64,000 bases of DNA from Diplonema papillatum (GCA_030068145.1 JAPJBO010000312.1:1-64000), one strand, 5' to 3'. Positions 40,823 through 52,221 are shown, counted from the stretch's first letter. Program-made: numbers and translations. Notes: generated by a model from the sequence alone, not told the origin.

Positions 40823-41564
40823 GCGTTGTTTAACAGACGGGTCAGAGAAAAGGGTGACCCCCAAGGCATTAGGGTCCATAGTCATGGGTTGCTTTGACCC
40901 GAGCATAGAGACAGCAATGAGTTGAGGAGGTGACCTGCTGCATCGTCAGCGAAGGGTAAGTGTCGGCGTCTTCGGACAGCGTCCTTGCTCCCGCCGGCCT
41001 GACGCGGTTAAACGCTCGCAGGCTCATGTCAGACACAGCGATCTTCTACTACCCGTCTTGAAACACGGACCAAGGAGTCTAACACGTGTGCGAGGCTTGG
41101 GGTTTCAAACCCACAAGCCGCACTGAAAGGAAGATGTGTCAGCGGGGTTCTTTGTTCCAAAGACGGATCTATTCCACCGTACCAAGTCACGAAAAAGAAG
41201 ATAGAACCCCACCAATAAACTCAAGACTAGAAGCAAGCAACAAGAAGACACTCGATGGGAACGCGACCGCATTCCTATCCAAGTTGTGCAGGGCGGGGGG
41301 GGGGCGGCACCAGACGGACGGGCCCAGAGATCCGGGCCAAAAGGTTTGGGACAACGAGGTGGGCATTTCTCCGGAGGGGCTCACGCACTCAAAAATACTT
41401 CCCCTATTTTGAAAACCCATGAACCACACAAAGCTGCACCGTACGAGTATGAGCCGGTCCGTCCCTATCTCTTGAAACTGCATCGAAGTGCCCGCCGCTG
41501 TTTATCACAGTGAATCACGGTCCTTACCCCCTGCCCGTGAGTTCGCCCGTCCTTCTCTTTGTTC
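40823..41564. other. Intergenic region after the large gene
   Basis: Holds the 3' flank of the large gene and, at 41455-41520, a partial copy of the repeat at 19347-19745. A canonical polyadenylation signal was not identified. Confidence 0.4.
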
Positions 41565-41597
41565 TTTTTTTTCTTTTGTATAAGCACCTGCTTCAGC
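41565..41597 (-). repeat. SR dispersed repeat, end fragment
   Basis: Only the pyrimidine run plus ttgtataagcacctgctt is present, so this is the first 30 bp of an SR copy. Confidence 0.6.
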
Positions 41598-41860
41598 ATA
41601 CTAGCTCTGACCTCGACCCCCGAGCCCAGAACTGGTAAACTGGTCTGTATCCGAATTTTGTGCACAGGGGGTGTTGCAGGAGGGCAGCCACCCCCGTTCG
41701 GCAACGAATGCCTGCAGAGCGAAGTCGTCCCGGATAGCGGTGGGATGGTGGACAAAGGACGAAGAAAGCCATACGCCTGCTACGGGAAACAAAGGGACGA
41801 GTGCAATGGGCCAACAACAGCGTCAGTGAAGGGCCGATTGCAGCAGCCTTGGGTTAGTCA

Positions 41861-42245
41861 TCATATTTTTGCGCATGACCCCACTTTGTCGACGCACGCT
41901 TCATACTCCGGCCACGTGGCGAAGTTCAGTGTTCTTGGGCTCGCAATCCACGCATTGAGGTACGCCATAGCGCTCCTCGGGATGCCGCTGCCACGTTCAT
42001 ACGGGCCATTGAGCCCGAGCATTAGCACGTCGGTCAGCGTCTGCTCGTGAAGCCTCTTCCTGGCTTTTGTCAACACCCTTTTCATGTTTGAAAAGACACG
42101 CTCGACCGATGCTGTCCCCATTGGCAGGACAACAGCAATGACAAACAGCTTGTTTGTCTCTGGAAATGCCGTCGAAAGGTTCGATGACTTCAGCAGCCCC
42201 AGCATGACGTCTTCCAATGCACCCGGTGGTTGAACACGGTGGTAG
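41861..42245 (-). pseudogene. hAT-family transposase C-terminal fragment
   Basis: The minus-strand frame reads LFVIAVVLPMGTASVERVFS, then NMKRVLTKARKRLHEQTLTD and VLMLGLNGP. This is the hAT C-terminal dimerisation block, where (P)xSxAxxERxFS and a following helix are characteristic. About 30 residues before it (ALEDVMLGLLKSSNLSTAFP) fit the preceding helix. The catalytic DDE part is absent, and upstream the frame runs into a gtagtacactgtggt palindromic repeat. It is a truncated transposase remnant, or conceivably one exon of a domesticated hAT gene. Confidence 0.75.
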
Positions 42246-42335
42246 TACACTGTGGTACCCCGTGGTGCACGATGGTAGTACACTGTGGTACCCTGTACAC
42301 ACTGTAGTACACAGTGTGTAGTACACTGTGGGTAG
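42235..42335. repeat. Palindromic gtagtacactgtggtac repeats
   Basis: At least three tagtacac(t/a)gtg units in both orientations form overlapping hairpins. They border the hAT fragment. Confidence 0.7.
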
Positions 42336-42454
42336 CCGGTTCCTCCGGGAAAATAATAATAGCAGAGATTTTTTTTTTTTTTTTTTTGACCCAGACCAGT
42401 TTCCAGGCCAACTCTGGTCTGGCGACCAGCTGACCCCCCCCCAAGCTAGTAGGC

Positions 42455-42663
42455 TGACCTGCTTTCAAGGAAATAGCTGAGGAGGCTGCCAGTTGCGAGT
42501 TATCAGAGGAGGTAAATGTGCTGTAGCCCACACGAACCACAGGTAAATCTGGGGTTAATGGCGGGCGTAAGCGTTCAACGAAAAAGACCCACTTTGTATT
42601 GGTATTCTTTCTCCCCCTCTAGCCTCCTTCGAAGTAAGCACAAGGCAGCGCCTCGAGTATTTC
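42455..42663 (-). repeat. SR dispersed repeat, copy 11
   Basis: Nearly full; the first 20 bp are diverged (gctgacctgctttcaagg), the core is intact (gcgtaagcgttcaac), and it ends cctcgagtatt. Confidence 0.85.
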
Positions 42664-43797
42664 TTGTCGTTTCCTTTTCTTTCGCCTCTTCTTTTTGGCC
42701 TTCCATATACTTCGGGCGCACGAATCCGAAAACATAGAATAATGAAAAGGGAAGACGTGCCGCCCGAAACAAGTCGAACGGAATAAAGCGTGCCGTTAGA
42801 AGACGAGTTGGCGACCTATTGCAGTCTACGGCACGGTGTAAGAGAGAATGGGTGCTTTGTTTTTTTTTAAGAAATAACAATCGTGCGGGTTGCCGTACAA
42901 TGTTTTGCGAAGGCTAAAGACGTAGGCAGCGTGTTTTGGTTGATCAGAATTCCTAACCTGGAACCGAAAGACGTCGAATGCGAACCAAGAACGAAGCGCC
43001 TCATAAGACCTACTACAAAAAAAGTACAACTTCTTCAGGGACCGTTAAACCCCGCAACGAAACAGCCACACGAATAAAATGACAAACGTGCAAAAGTGTC
43101 AGAAATAGCAAAAAAAAAAAAAAACACAAAAAAAAAAAAAAAACTGTCTAAAAAGCACGTCAACCGGAGACCTAGAGACACCAGCTTCTCTAAAGAAGAA
43201 AAACAGTCCAAAATTAAGTGCAAGCACCCGTTTCCCGTTGGTCCACGAGACTTCGCCAGCAGCGATTAACCGAACTCGTGGACGCCCTGCGTAATCTTCT
43301 GTTTTGTACCCTAGAACACAGTATCTCTTCCTCCGACGAGGAACACAAACGAAGCAGGAAAATAGTTACTTTTCCATTCCCAGCCCCCCCGCGCCCTCCC
43401 TCTTCTTTTTTTTTTTGTGTTCCCGCCTTCGCTTTTCAGTACCGCACCGCAGAGCAGCGGGTCTTTGTTGCTCCTTCTCTTTTGGTCCTAGCGACAAATA
43501 CAGATCGTGGATGCTCGAAAGGTGCGACCCCACTGTCAGGTGGGCCAGGCTAGATTCGGGGTAGCTCCTTGGGAGGGGCAGGGGCGGGGTAGTCACCTTA
43601 GCAGTCCCAGGGTCTCTCACCACCCACTTATAGCGCGCGGAAGAGCGAGCCAATAGCAGGTCTGTGATGCTCCTAAATGTCCTAGGCTGCACGCGCACTA
43701 CACTGACGCATTAAACGAGTTTGAGAGCCTTCCGGCTACCTATCTTGAGAAGTGGATGGGAAACCATTTGAACTTGCGTCGTGATGAGGATCGATGA
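42664..43797. other. Intergenic region with dispersed repeats
   Basis: A dispersed repeat copy at 42880-42962, A-runs at 43110-43143 and a 'CCGG-tag' copy at 43158-43195. The frame at 43218-43380 (RQQRLTELVDALRNLLF) looks helical but has no support. Confidence 0.4.
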
Positions 43798-44010
43798 TTG
43801 CAATTATTCTCCTTGAATGAGGAATGCCTAGTAGGCGCAAGTCATCAGCTTGCACTGATTACGTCCCTGCTATTTGCGACGGACGTGGAGGACGCCGACC
43901 AGCTGGATGTGAAGACCATCCAGCAGGTCATCCGCAAGACGAAGGCCCGATGGTTCGGGAAGGCAGTGGCCGCACTCTCGGCGGCGAAGGTGGCCCCAGT
44001 GAACGAGTAG
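43798..44010 (+). CDS. Small conserved-looking ORF or terminal exon
   Basis: A 70-residue frame; the well-behaved part begins at about 43852 after catcag, a possible acceptor. It reads LALITSLLFATDVEDADQLD, then VKTIQQVIRKTKARWFGKAV and ends AAKVAPVNE. Composition and codon use (GC-rich third positions) look coding. No family recognised, no partner exon identified. It may be the last exon of a gene whose other exons are upstream. Confidence 0.35.
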   Translation: MQLFSLNEECLVGASHQLALITSLLFATDVEDADQLDVKTIQQVIRKTKARWFGKAVAALSAAKVAPVNE

Positions 44011-44598
44011 ACACTGGGGGTCATGCGTGAAAAACACCCACAGGCACATCGTCGTCATCGCACCGCGCTGACCTTACGAGAGAAGAGAGACGAGTTAGTG
44101 TGCAGGGACCATCTCTCAGAGAGTTTCCTTGCTGCAGCATCTGGTGCTGCAGCGATAGTAGTTTTGAACCATCAGAGGGTTCATCATCAGGAGAAATCCA
44201 CGCTGTTAAGCTATCTTTACAGTTCTCTCACAAGTCCTTGCGTGACCTGACAACGAAGTTCGTTCCGGGAAAAGAACGTAACTGTCAACCGCAGCAGGAA
44301 AAAACCTGAGTCGGAAGTTAGCACAGTGCCACAATCCCGTCCGCTGGTTGTCCGTCTCTGCCGGCTCGCGTTCAGCGCAAGCACGCCTCGCCTTGATGCA
44401 CTGGTTCGGGAAATCGGTAGCCCACTACCCGCAAGCCTGTGGTTCTGCAGTACCGCCGAACACATGCAGCTTGGCTCCCCGTGGTTGTAGGTGAAACACG
44501 ATGGGAACCTCCCGTTTTCATAATGACGAACGCGATTGTTACCAAGATCCCCGACGTCCTGCAACAGGAGTGGAGTGGGGGCACACTTGTCTTAGAAC
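44011..44598. other. Region upstream of UDP-sugar pyrophosphorylase
   Basis: It contains gcacagtgccacaatcccgt ... gttcagcgcaagcac (44318-44390), which recurs at about 45585-45660, so a short repeat lies on both sides of exon 1. The promoter is presumably here, but no element is assignable. Confidence 0.4.
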
Positions 44599-47355
44599 AT
44601 GGACTACGATTGGTTCCCCGAAGCGGCCGGAGACGAGTGCGCCGAAGCTGTGAAGGCCCTCGAAGAAGCGAACCAGCAGCACCTGTGGAAAAACTGGAAG
44701 AAGGGCGAGCGCGACGCCGACAAGCGCCGTTTCCTGCTCCAAGTCCACGAGGCGCACAAGTCCTACCCCGGCGGACTCAAGAAGTACTACGAAAATGCCG
44801 TGCACCTGCTCGAAGAGTCCAAGCTCGGGAAGAACCCCCTTGCCGGATACACCCCCGAGGTGCCCGCCGGGGTTGACATGTACCGCACCTGCGACGCCTA
44901 CGACCAGATGACCCAACGAGGTGTGCTTTCGATCTTTGTTAGAGGGAATCGGGACGCGGGGGGGAAGCTCAGCCTTCTTGTTAAGGATCAGCCACTTTGG
45001 ATAAACGAGACCCCCCACGCGAGTCGCAGTCACAATCAGAGCGAGTGCCCTGAGTTTTTTAACTGATTGCTCAGACACGGTTGTAGGGGCCTTCTCCCCG
45101 TGACGGATTCGTCTGTGCTCAAGTAGCACGGGTGGTCCTGGCTGTGACGAGCTACGAACAGCCGCCTGACAAACCGGACTCACACCGCAGTCCTGTCTGC
45201 AGACACTCAGGTTCCACGCTGATGATGGTCCGCCTTCTGTGTCCGTGGCTTAAAGGACCGAAACACGGCGCAGACGGGACCAGTGCGGTGTTGAGCACAT
45301 ACCCATTCCAAGCACATTCTTGCAATCCCCCCACCGTACAGTGCAGTTGCCTAAGAGGCTGGGTGGTCAAATTCTCGGGTCAGCCGGCTGATGGATGGAT
45401 GGATGGTTCTTAACAAGATGCCTGGGGAAGCTGGATATTTCTGCTGAAAGTAGTCACCCTCTCTAAAAGACTCTAAAAGTTCCCGGAGTTTCGAGCGCAC
45501 CTTCTCTCCAAAAGAAAACTGTCTGGAAAAAGAAGAAGGTGAAGAAGAAAAAGGCCGCTCCGGGTCAGCTTGAGTCGAAGGCAGCACAGTGTTACAATTC
45601 CGTCCGCTCTGCTCTGCGCTTGACCGTCTCTACGAGCCTTGTGTTCAGCGCAAGCACCAAGCCCCAAAGTGCGTAATTTCTGCTTCCCTGGAGACAGTAT
45701 TTGTTACAGCTAAAAAGAACGTTGGCAGCGGTTTAACCAAATCACATACAGGTTAAATCGCACAAACAAAATCTGTCGAAAAGACACCAATCTGTACGCC
45801 CATACGTTGATCGTCGGAAACACAAAGCAAAAAAAAAAAAAAACCAAAAAAAACAAAAACAGGTCTCGAAGCCATACCATCCTGCGCCTTCGTTCTCGTC
45901 GCCGGGGGCCTCGGGGAGCGCCTGGGGTACCCTGGCATCAAGCTTTCCCTCCCGGTCGAGACGGTCACGCACACGTGCTTCCTGGAGCTGTACATTCAGT
46001 ACATCCTGGCGTGGCAGGCAGAGTCGAAAGCGGGCGGCCCCGTCCCCCTCGCCATCATGACCTCCGGCGACACGCACGCCGCGACCGAGCAGCTGCTGGA
46101 GGCGAACGGCAACTTCGGCATGGCCCCCGGGCAGGTCACCCTCATGAAGCAGGGCAAGGTGCCGGCTCTGTCCGGGAACGACGCCGCGTTCGCAACCGAC
46201 GGCGACGGGTTCAACCTGGTTACGAAGCCCCACGGGCACGGCGACGTACACCAGCTCCTGTACTCCACGGGGCTCACCGAAAAGTGGAAGTCGCAGGGGA
46301 AGACGCACGTCTGCTTCATGCAGGACACGCACGCTCTGGTTGTTTTGAAGGTCCTCAGCCTCATCGGCGTCGCCGTTGAACGGGGCCTCGGCATGAACTC
46401 GATGAGCATTCCCCGGAAACCGGGCGAAGCCACCGGCTCCATCTGCAAGTTGACCAAACCGGGGGCGCCGCCGCTGACGATGAACGTAGAATACAACCAA
46501 CTCGACCCCCTTTTGAACGAGTCCCTGGGCAGGGGAGACGAACCAGGTGCCAGCGGGTTCTCGCCGTTCCCGGGGAACGTGAACACGTTCGTCCTGGATC
46601 TCGCGATGTACCACAGTGTGCTCGAAGCCTCCGGCGGGGTTGTGCCTGAGTTTGTCAACCCGAAGTACACGGATACGACGCGGTGCGTCTTCAAGTCGCC
46701 TACGCGGCTGGAGTGCATGATGCAGGACATCCCGAAGTTCTTCCCGGCGACGGCGGCTGTCGGGTTCACCTGCTTCGAGCGCGAGAGCTATTGCCCGGTC
46801 AAGAACGCGACGGCGGACGGCGTCAAAAAGCAGGCGTCCGGCCAGAACCCGTCGTGCGCCGCCGCCGGAGAAGACGCGTGGCTCTCGACCGAGGCCCAGC
46901 TCCTGCGGGAGTGCGGCGTCGCCGTGGCGGGCGACCCGGCGGAGGCGGCGCGCGAAACGTGGCTCGGCATCCGGGTCCCGCGCGCCGCGCGGGCGTGCCT
47001 CTCCGCCGACTTCGCACCGACGAGGGGCCTGCTGCGGGGGAAGATAGGGGAGGGCGTCACGATGACGGCGTCGTCGCTGCTCGTTGTGCGCGGCCGGGGC
47101 GTGACGCTGAGCCACGTCGACTTGGACGGGACGCTGGTGATCAACGCGGTGCCGGGGGCGACGGTCGCCGTCCGGAACCTGGTCGTACGCAACAAAGGGT
47201 GGCACAGGGTCGCCGTTCCGGACACGGACGCGACGCCGGCGGCGCTGAGGATTCGCGGCTACACGCACAGCACTTCGCCAGATGATGCCGTCATTCTGAC
47301 CTTCGACACCCCGGGAGAGTATGTCTGCGATCAGATACCGCAGTCGCAGCTTTGA
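44599..47355 (+). CDS. USP: UDP-sugar pyrophosphorylase (UTP-sugar-1-phosphate uridylyltransferase)
   Basis: Two exons, 44599-44920 and 45863-47355, join in phase 1 (CGA-G|GT-CTC) to 604 codons, normal for the USP family (about 600). The enzyme makes UDP-sugars from UTP and several sugar-1-phosphates in salvage pathways of plants, algae and protists, usually in the cytosol. Visible marks: N-terminal helices with SYPGGLKKYYENA and GKNPLAGYTP; the nucleotide loop AGGLGERLGYPGIKLSLP at about 121-138; the sugar-nucleotide motif KPHGHGDVHQLLYSTGL from 229; QDTHALVV; and VEYNQLDPLL from 316. The C-terminal beta-helix domain ends QIPQSQL. No transit peptide is seen. In QDTHALVV the usual QDTN Asn is His. 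The intron holds a 340-bp dispersed repeat. The last 550 bp are duplicated downstream. Confidence 0.9.
44921..45862 (+). other. USP intron with a dispersed repeat copy
   Basis: A 942-bp GT-AG intron (gtgtgc ... aaaacag). A dispersed repeat copy fills 45012-45350, a 'CCGG-tag' copy lies near 45455-45512, and an A-rich run precedes the acceptor in place of a typical pyrimidine tract. Confidence 0.75.
45012..45350 (+). repeat. Dispersed 310-340-bp repeat, copy A
   Basis: Nearly identical over about 310 bp to 62397-62706 (gcgagtgccctgagtttttt ... gtgcggtgttgagcacatac). A decayed piece is at 12058-12130. Confidence 0.85.
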
Positions 47356-47399
47356 ACAGGCGAGAGGAGAAATGCCACACATCTCGTCGGTTCACAGGC

Positions 47400-47990
47400 A
47401 CACGAACGCAACGCCAGCCACGGCGGACGGAGTCAGAAAGCACTCTTCCTGCGCCGCCGCCGGAGAAGAATCACGCCCAAGGCCCGGCTCCTGCGGTAGT
47501 TCGGCGTCGCCGTGGCGGGTGACCCGGCGGAGGCGGCGGGCGAAACGTGGCTCGGCATACGGGTCCCGCGCGCCGCGCGGGCGTGCCTCTCCGCCGACTT
47601 TGCGCCGACGAGGGGCCTGCTGCGGGGGAAGATAGGGGAGGGCGTCACGATGACGGCGCCGTCGCTGCTCGTTGTGCGCGGCCGGGGCGTGACGCTGAGC
47701 CACGTCGACTTGGACGGGACGCTGGTGATCAACGCGGTGCCGGGGGCGACGGTCGCCGTCCGGAACCTGGTCGTACGCAACAAAGGGTGGCACAGGGTCG
47801 CCGTTCCGGACACGGACGCGACGCCGGCGGCGCTGAGGATTCGCGGCTACACGCACAGCACTTCGCCAGATGATGCCGTCATTCTGACCTTTGGCACCCC
47901 GGGAGAGTGTGTCTGCGATCAGATACCGCAGGCGCAGCTTTTGAAAAACCTGCACCTTCCTCGCGAACCGGCACATTCGACACGGAACTG
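47400..47990 (+). pseudogene. Duplicated 3' fragment of USP
   Basis: The sequence from about 47436 repeats USP 46848-47340 at roughly 97-98% identity, in the same orientation and 590 bp downstream. The 5' part has deletions (gcgtgg to a shortened tcacgcccaaggcc). The copy keeps an open frame from 47512 to the changed end QIPQAQLLKNLHLP. It encodes only part of the C-terminal beta-helix domain and has no catalytic loop, so it cannot be an enzyme alone. It could act as an alternative last exon, but decay is the simpler view. Confidence 0.8.
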
Positions 47991-48224
47991 AGTAGTCGTG
48001 CACGAGACTTGGGCACGTGCCTCGTGTGGGGCAGCTGGGCCTGTGACCCGCTTTGAGAACTCTGAGGTGTGCCGTTTAGGCTACATGTCGGCTTCCTGCC
48101 CACGGGGGCCAAGACAGGCACTCTCTCACACCCCAAGCATAGGGCTAACCACATGCCATGAGATACCAAAGTTGCAGGACATCATGGCGACGCAAAATGG
48201 GATGTCGCCTATCTAATTGGTGCA

Positions 48225-48425
48225 CACGGACACACGCAACGCCAGATATTGTCATTCTAATGCTGTCACGCTACCAGCGAACAACTAGGACAACGCAGCA
48301 GCGTCACTGTCCACAATCTGGTCGTTGGCCGCAGAAAGTCACTGTACCGGATGCCAGCGGCTGTAAGCTGCAGCGGAAGATGCCGTCATTCTACCGTTTG
48401 ACTCTGGGAGAGCATCTCCGCGGTG
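48225..48425 (+). pseudogene. Older, decayed copy of the USP 3' end
   Basis: Traces of the same segment remain: gtccacaatctggtcgttg, then ccggatgccagcggc and gatgccgtcattctacc followed by gggagagcatctccgcg. These align with USP 47170-47330 with many substitutions and deletions, suggesting a third, older tandem copy. Confidence 0.5.
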
Positions 48426-49606
48426 AGTCATTTCACATGACGTAGTAAGCAGCCGGGTTAAATAGCGCGCGAACGTCTTTGACAACGGGACACTCATACA
48501 CCATTTCCCGTCCCTGTTATACCCTGTCGACACCACTCACCACACGGTTCTATGCCAACTTTCCCTTGACAACACCCAACACTACACCACTGTTCCCCCG
48601 ACGAGTTGTCACACAGTTGTCACAGGACACAGTTGTCACAGGACAAGCGGCGTTGATCGCAGCAAGCTCTCTTCTTCTCTCCTTGCTCAACACTAGACCA
48701 ACTCCGGGGATAGGCAGGTTGAGTGACCCAGCGTTTCGGCCAGAAAGTGCACCTGCGAGGTGCTTCAGCGGACTTGCAAACAGGGTTGGGTGGGTGGCAC
48801 ACCCGGGCGAAAAAGGAACGAACTCAGCCCGCGTTTTGCAACGCTCAAAGAAAAAGGCTTTTGCTGCATGCAGCGTGCTGTCTTTGTAGCGCCGACTTGC
48901 CGTCTGGTCCATTCCTCCGAATCCTTTCAGCCGTTTTCTGCGTTCGCGGCCTCAGTTGTGCATTGCGGTCACATTGAGGAACTAGTTTAAGCACCTTTGC
49001 TTGCTGCTCGCGCTTGCAATTGCATCTTCGGATATTGCTCTTGTCTCTGAAGAGATGTCGCAAAGCACACCAACAGGGCAGCCTCCCTTTGGAGTACGAT
49101 CCTGATGGTCACCAAGGGCTGATTGCCTAGGCGAAGGAGCGCAAAGGACTGATGACGACAATACTCGAGGGGCCGCCTGGGGCATAGATTTTTGATGGGG
49201 GGTGGAACCCCTGCAAATAAATCCGACAGAAGCCTTCGTGGGCTTCGCAATTCGACACGAGCAGAAGTAAATCTCGTTTTTGCCCCTTTTGCTGCCTCGT
49301 CGTCATCTGCAACTGATGGCCTCCTCGAGTGAAGAACCCGCCCCCAGGCAATCCCGACTGTGTCCAATCACGGTCGCGAAAGGTTTGTGCCCTGTAGTGA
49401 TGAGGTGGTTGACCAGGCCCCCACGACGCCTTATACACAGCACGGCTACAACACGAGGATGCAGCCCTGCTTCGGTGTGCACTCAGCCACCACAGGGCCC
49501 CAGATTTCGCCACGCCTGAAGGAACCAAAATACAGGATGGAGACAGGGCGGGGACCACCACCTGGCCCGACCCCCCCAGCTTTCGGCCGCCTTTGCCAGG
49601 GGGTGA
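48426..49606. other. Intergenic region before the FHA kinase
   Basis: A cacagttgtcacaggac triplication lies at 48609-48650. Other frames are short with no domain. Nothing else is recognisable. Confidence 0.4.
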
Positions 49607-50995
49607 ATGGCGGGTCAGCAAGATGACACGGGGGAGGGCCACTGGGGGGAGCTCATCCCGCTGCACGGCGAGGAGAAGGTCGAGGCGGTGCCGCACTCGT
49701 TCGTCGTCGAGAAGATCGTCCTCGACAAGAACCCTTTCGTCATCGGCCGGACGTCCTTCGGCGTCTCGTACTGGAGCAACAACCCCGCGGTGAGCACGTA
49801 CCACTGCACCATCCGCAGGAGCACCGCCAAGAGCAACGAAGACGGCGAAGACGAGGCCCACCAAGTCGAACTCGAAGACCAAAGCACCAACGGCGTCTAC
49901 GTCCGCGGCCGGAAGGTGGGAAAAGGGAGGAAAGCCGTCTTGTGCGACGGTGACGAAGTCTTGCTGGTGAAGACCGTCGGCGACGATCCGAGTCTGTGCA
50001 AGTTCAACATGAGCTACGTGTTCCGCGATATGTCAACCCGGTCGGGCGAGGAGCGAGCGCTGATGCGGAACATAACGACGTTTTACTTCGTGGACGAAGT
50101 CATCGGAAAAGGCGGCCACGCCGAGGTGCGGAAGGGTGTGCACAGGCGCAGCGGGGACCCGGTGGCCATCAAGATCATCAACCGGAAGAAGATCGCGATG
50201 GTTTCCGAAGCCGCGAACCGGATGGAGCCGGCGACCGACGACCCCATGGCGCAGTACCGCGAGATCCGCATCCTGAAGCGGGTGAGCCACCCGTGCATCT
50301 CGCGGATCCTCGACGTGTTTCTGACGGGCGAAGCCATGCAGATAGTCATGGAGCTCGCCTTGGGAGGCGACCTATTCGACCTGATTAAGAAGCGGAAGCG
50401 TCTCAGCGAGGGCGACGCACGCCTGGTCCTCCAGCAGATCGCAGAAGCCGTCGCGTACCTGCACAAGGAAGGGATCGCGCACAGGGATATCAAGCTGGAG
50501 AACATTCTCCTCGCGCGGGCGGACGACGTTCGATCCGTGAAACTGGCAGACTTCGGGTTGGCGAAAGCATTCGAAACTCCTGCAGGCACAGACTTGCTGA
50601 AGACGACATGCGGGACGCCGATGTACACCGCGCCCGAAATCATCGAGAGGAAAGGTGCGTACACCGAGGCGGTGGACATCTGGTCCCTCGGCGTGGTCCT
50701 CTTCGCGATGCTGGTGGCCCGGCCTCCGTTTCCGCAGAAGCAGCAGCGCAACGGGGCGTCGCCCGTGTTTGACTACGCCCGCCCGCTCAACTTCGCCGCG
50801 CCGCCGCTGCCCAAGCTGTCGCCGGCACTGCCGGACCTGCTGGCGAACATGATGCACGTCGACCCCACGAAGCGAATGACCATCCAGCAGGTCCTCGACC
50901 ACCCCTGGCTGCACGAGTCGGAGGCCAGCAACAACGACGCCGAGGCGGGGCCGGAGAAAGACGAGCCGAAAGCGAAGCGCGTGAAGACGGCTTGA
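49607..50995 (+). CDS. Chk2/Rad53-like FHA domain Ser/Thr protein kinase
   Basis: A 462-residue intronless frame. The FHA domain (about residues 30-135) has IGR at 46-48, the S-x-x-H phosphothreonine pocket (Ser63, His66) and DQSTNG at 91-96. The kinase domain (about 158-440) has the glycine loop IGKGGHAEV (second Gly-box position retained), Lys189 (VAIKII), catalytic HRDIKLEN with Asp294, DFG at 315-317 and APE at 342-344. The hinge ELALGGDLFDLI and the overall order (FHA, then CAMK-type kinase) fit the Chk2/Cds1/Rad53 DNA-damage checkpoint family, which recognises phosphothreonine on ATM/ATR-modified proteins. The C-terminus PKAKRVKTA is like the c-Myc nuclear signal. No N-terminal SQ/TQ cluster is present. 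Start: first Met ahead of the FHA domain. Confidence 0.9.
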   Translation: MAGQQDDTGEGHWGELIPLHGEEKVEAVPHSFVVEKIVLDKNPFVIGRTSFGVSYWSNNPAVSTYHCTIRRSTAKSNEDGEDEAHQVELEDQSTNGVYVRGRKVGKGRKAVLCDGDEVLLVKTVGDDPSLCKFNMSYVFRDMSTRSGEERALMRNITTFYFVDEVIGKGGHAEVRKGVHRRSGDPVAIKIINRKKIAMVSEAANRMEPATDDPMAQYREIRILKRVSHPCISRILDVFLTGEAMQIVMELALGGDLFDLIKKRKRLSEGDARLVLQQIAEAVAYLHKEGIAHRDIKLENILLARADDVRSVKLADFGLAKAFETPAGTDLLKTTCGTPMYTAPEIIERKGAYTEAVDIWSLGVVLFAMLVARPPFPQKQQRNGASPVFDYARPLNFAAPPLPKLSPALPDLLANMMHVDPTKRMTIQQVLDHPWLHESEASNNDAEAGPEKDEPKAKRVKTA

Positions 50996-51654
50996 AGGCG
51001 GAGAGGGGGGTCGCACTCCACCGACCAACGATCGACATCCGTGCGAAAAATAATGTTGTGAGGTAGCCGGCAGACGCGTGCATTGGCGAGAGTGATCATT
51101 CGGCTCCACGTCTCACAGTCTCATGTCTGATTTTACCCGAGCCCTGATCGTCCAACTGCTGTAATTGCGTTTTATTCGGTTCCCTGGTCACAAGGTCTGC
51201 CCCGAAAGCGAAGGATGGGACGGTCAGCGGGGACCTACCACATGTGCTGTCGACAAGCAGTTGAGTTCACTGTTTAGATTGCGGCCAAACGTGTGCTGTT
51301 TCAAGTGTTGTGTAAATGTCGGGATAGTGCTTCCACGTGTGCCCGTCAGTCGTTTTTTCGCATTCCGCTCACCACGCGTTGATGTCTCGTTACCATCCGT
51401 TTGTGCAAGAAATGTCGAGAGAGTCTGTGTGGCGATGACATCATACGAAAATTCGTCGCGACGGCCAAGATGTGGCTTGCAGGACCCGATGCCATTCCAC
51501 TCCAACATCACGCCAAACCCCAGCCTTTTCCGCGCCCCTACTCCATCGCCTTCGAAAAGAAGACAGAGAAAAGGAAGTCAAGAAAGGGTCGCGCGCGAAC
51601 TACACACAAAGTCAAACAACAACCGACAAATACACACAAAAGCAACCCAGCAAA
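50996..51654. other. Spacer between kinase and DUF4197 gene
   Basis: A 659-bp intergenic region on the same strand as both genes; it contains the 3' end of one and the promoter and leader of the other. The last 80 bp are A-rich (caaccgacaaatacacacaa), a plausible leader. No motif is assignable. Confidence 0.5.
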
Positions 51655-52221
51655 ATGGGATGTGGTGCGAGCTCGGAACAGCCAGCCCCGCAGGCAGAAG
51701 AGCGTCCGAAGGAGCTCACTGCGGAAGAGCGGAATGCGATCGCCGTGCAAGCGCTGAAGGACGCACTGTCATGGGCCGCTAGGGAGGCAGTGGAAATGGC
51801 GAAAAGTGCGTCGGTCTGGGCGGAGGATGGCATCAAGATCGAAGTGCCGTGCATGGACAAGATCAACGGACTCAAGGAGAAGGTGAAGGCCATCCCTCTG
51901 CTCGGAGGTCAGCTGGTCAAGGGCCTCGATGCCGCGACCGATCCTTTCGAAGAGCAGTTCCAAAACGCCGCCATGACTGTGTGCGGCGACAACCGAACAC
52001 TCAACACGTACACGTCAATCGTGGCCAACCTTGACCCTGGCAACGCCATCCACCTCTGCCGTGAGGGTGGCGTCAGCGCGTGCTCTGACTACTTGACGGA
52101 GTTTGCCAAAGCTATGCTCCGGGATACCATGACCCCGATCATCAACGACATCATGAGCAAGCATCCCCTGACCAACATCTGGAAGACCGCCATCGAAACC
52201 TACAACACCGCGGCGAAGAAG
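51655..52221 (+). CDS. Exon 1 of the DUF4197-like gene
   Basis: 189 codons from ATG (cagcaaaATGGGATG) to AAG-AAG before gtgcgc. It encodes the N-terminal signal and most of the domain. Confidence 0.88.

Noticed and set aside
45742..47382. 546-codon minus-strand frame opposite USP
   Set aside because: It is the Arg/His/Pro-rich mirror of a GC-rich coding exon, with no domain; the plus-strand frame has clear family motifs.
47512..47991. Second functional USP gene
   Set aside because: Only the C-terminal fragment is present, without the nucleotide-binding loop or a start.
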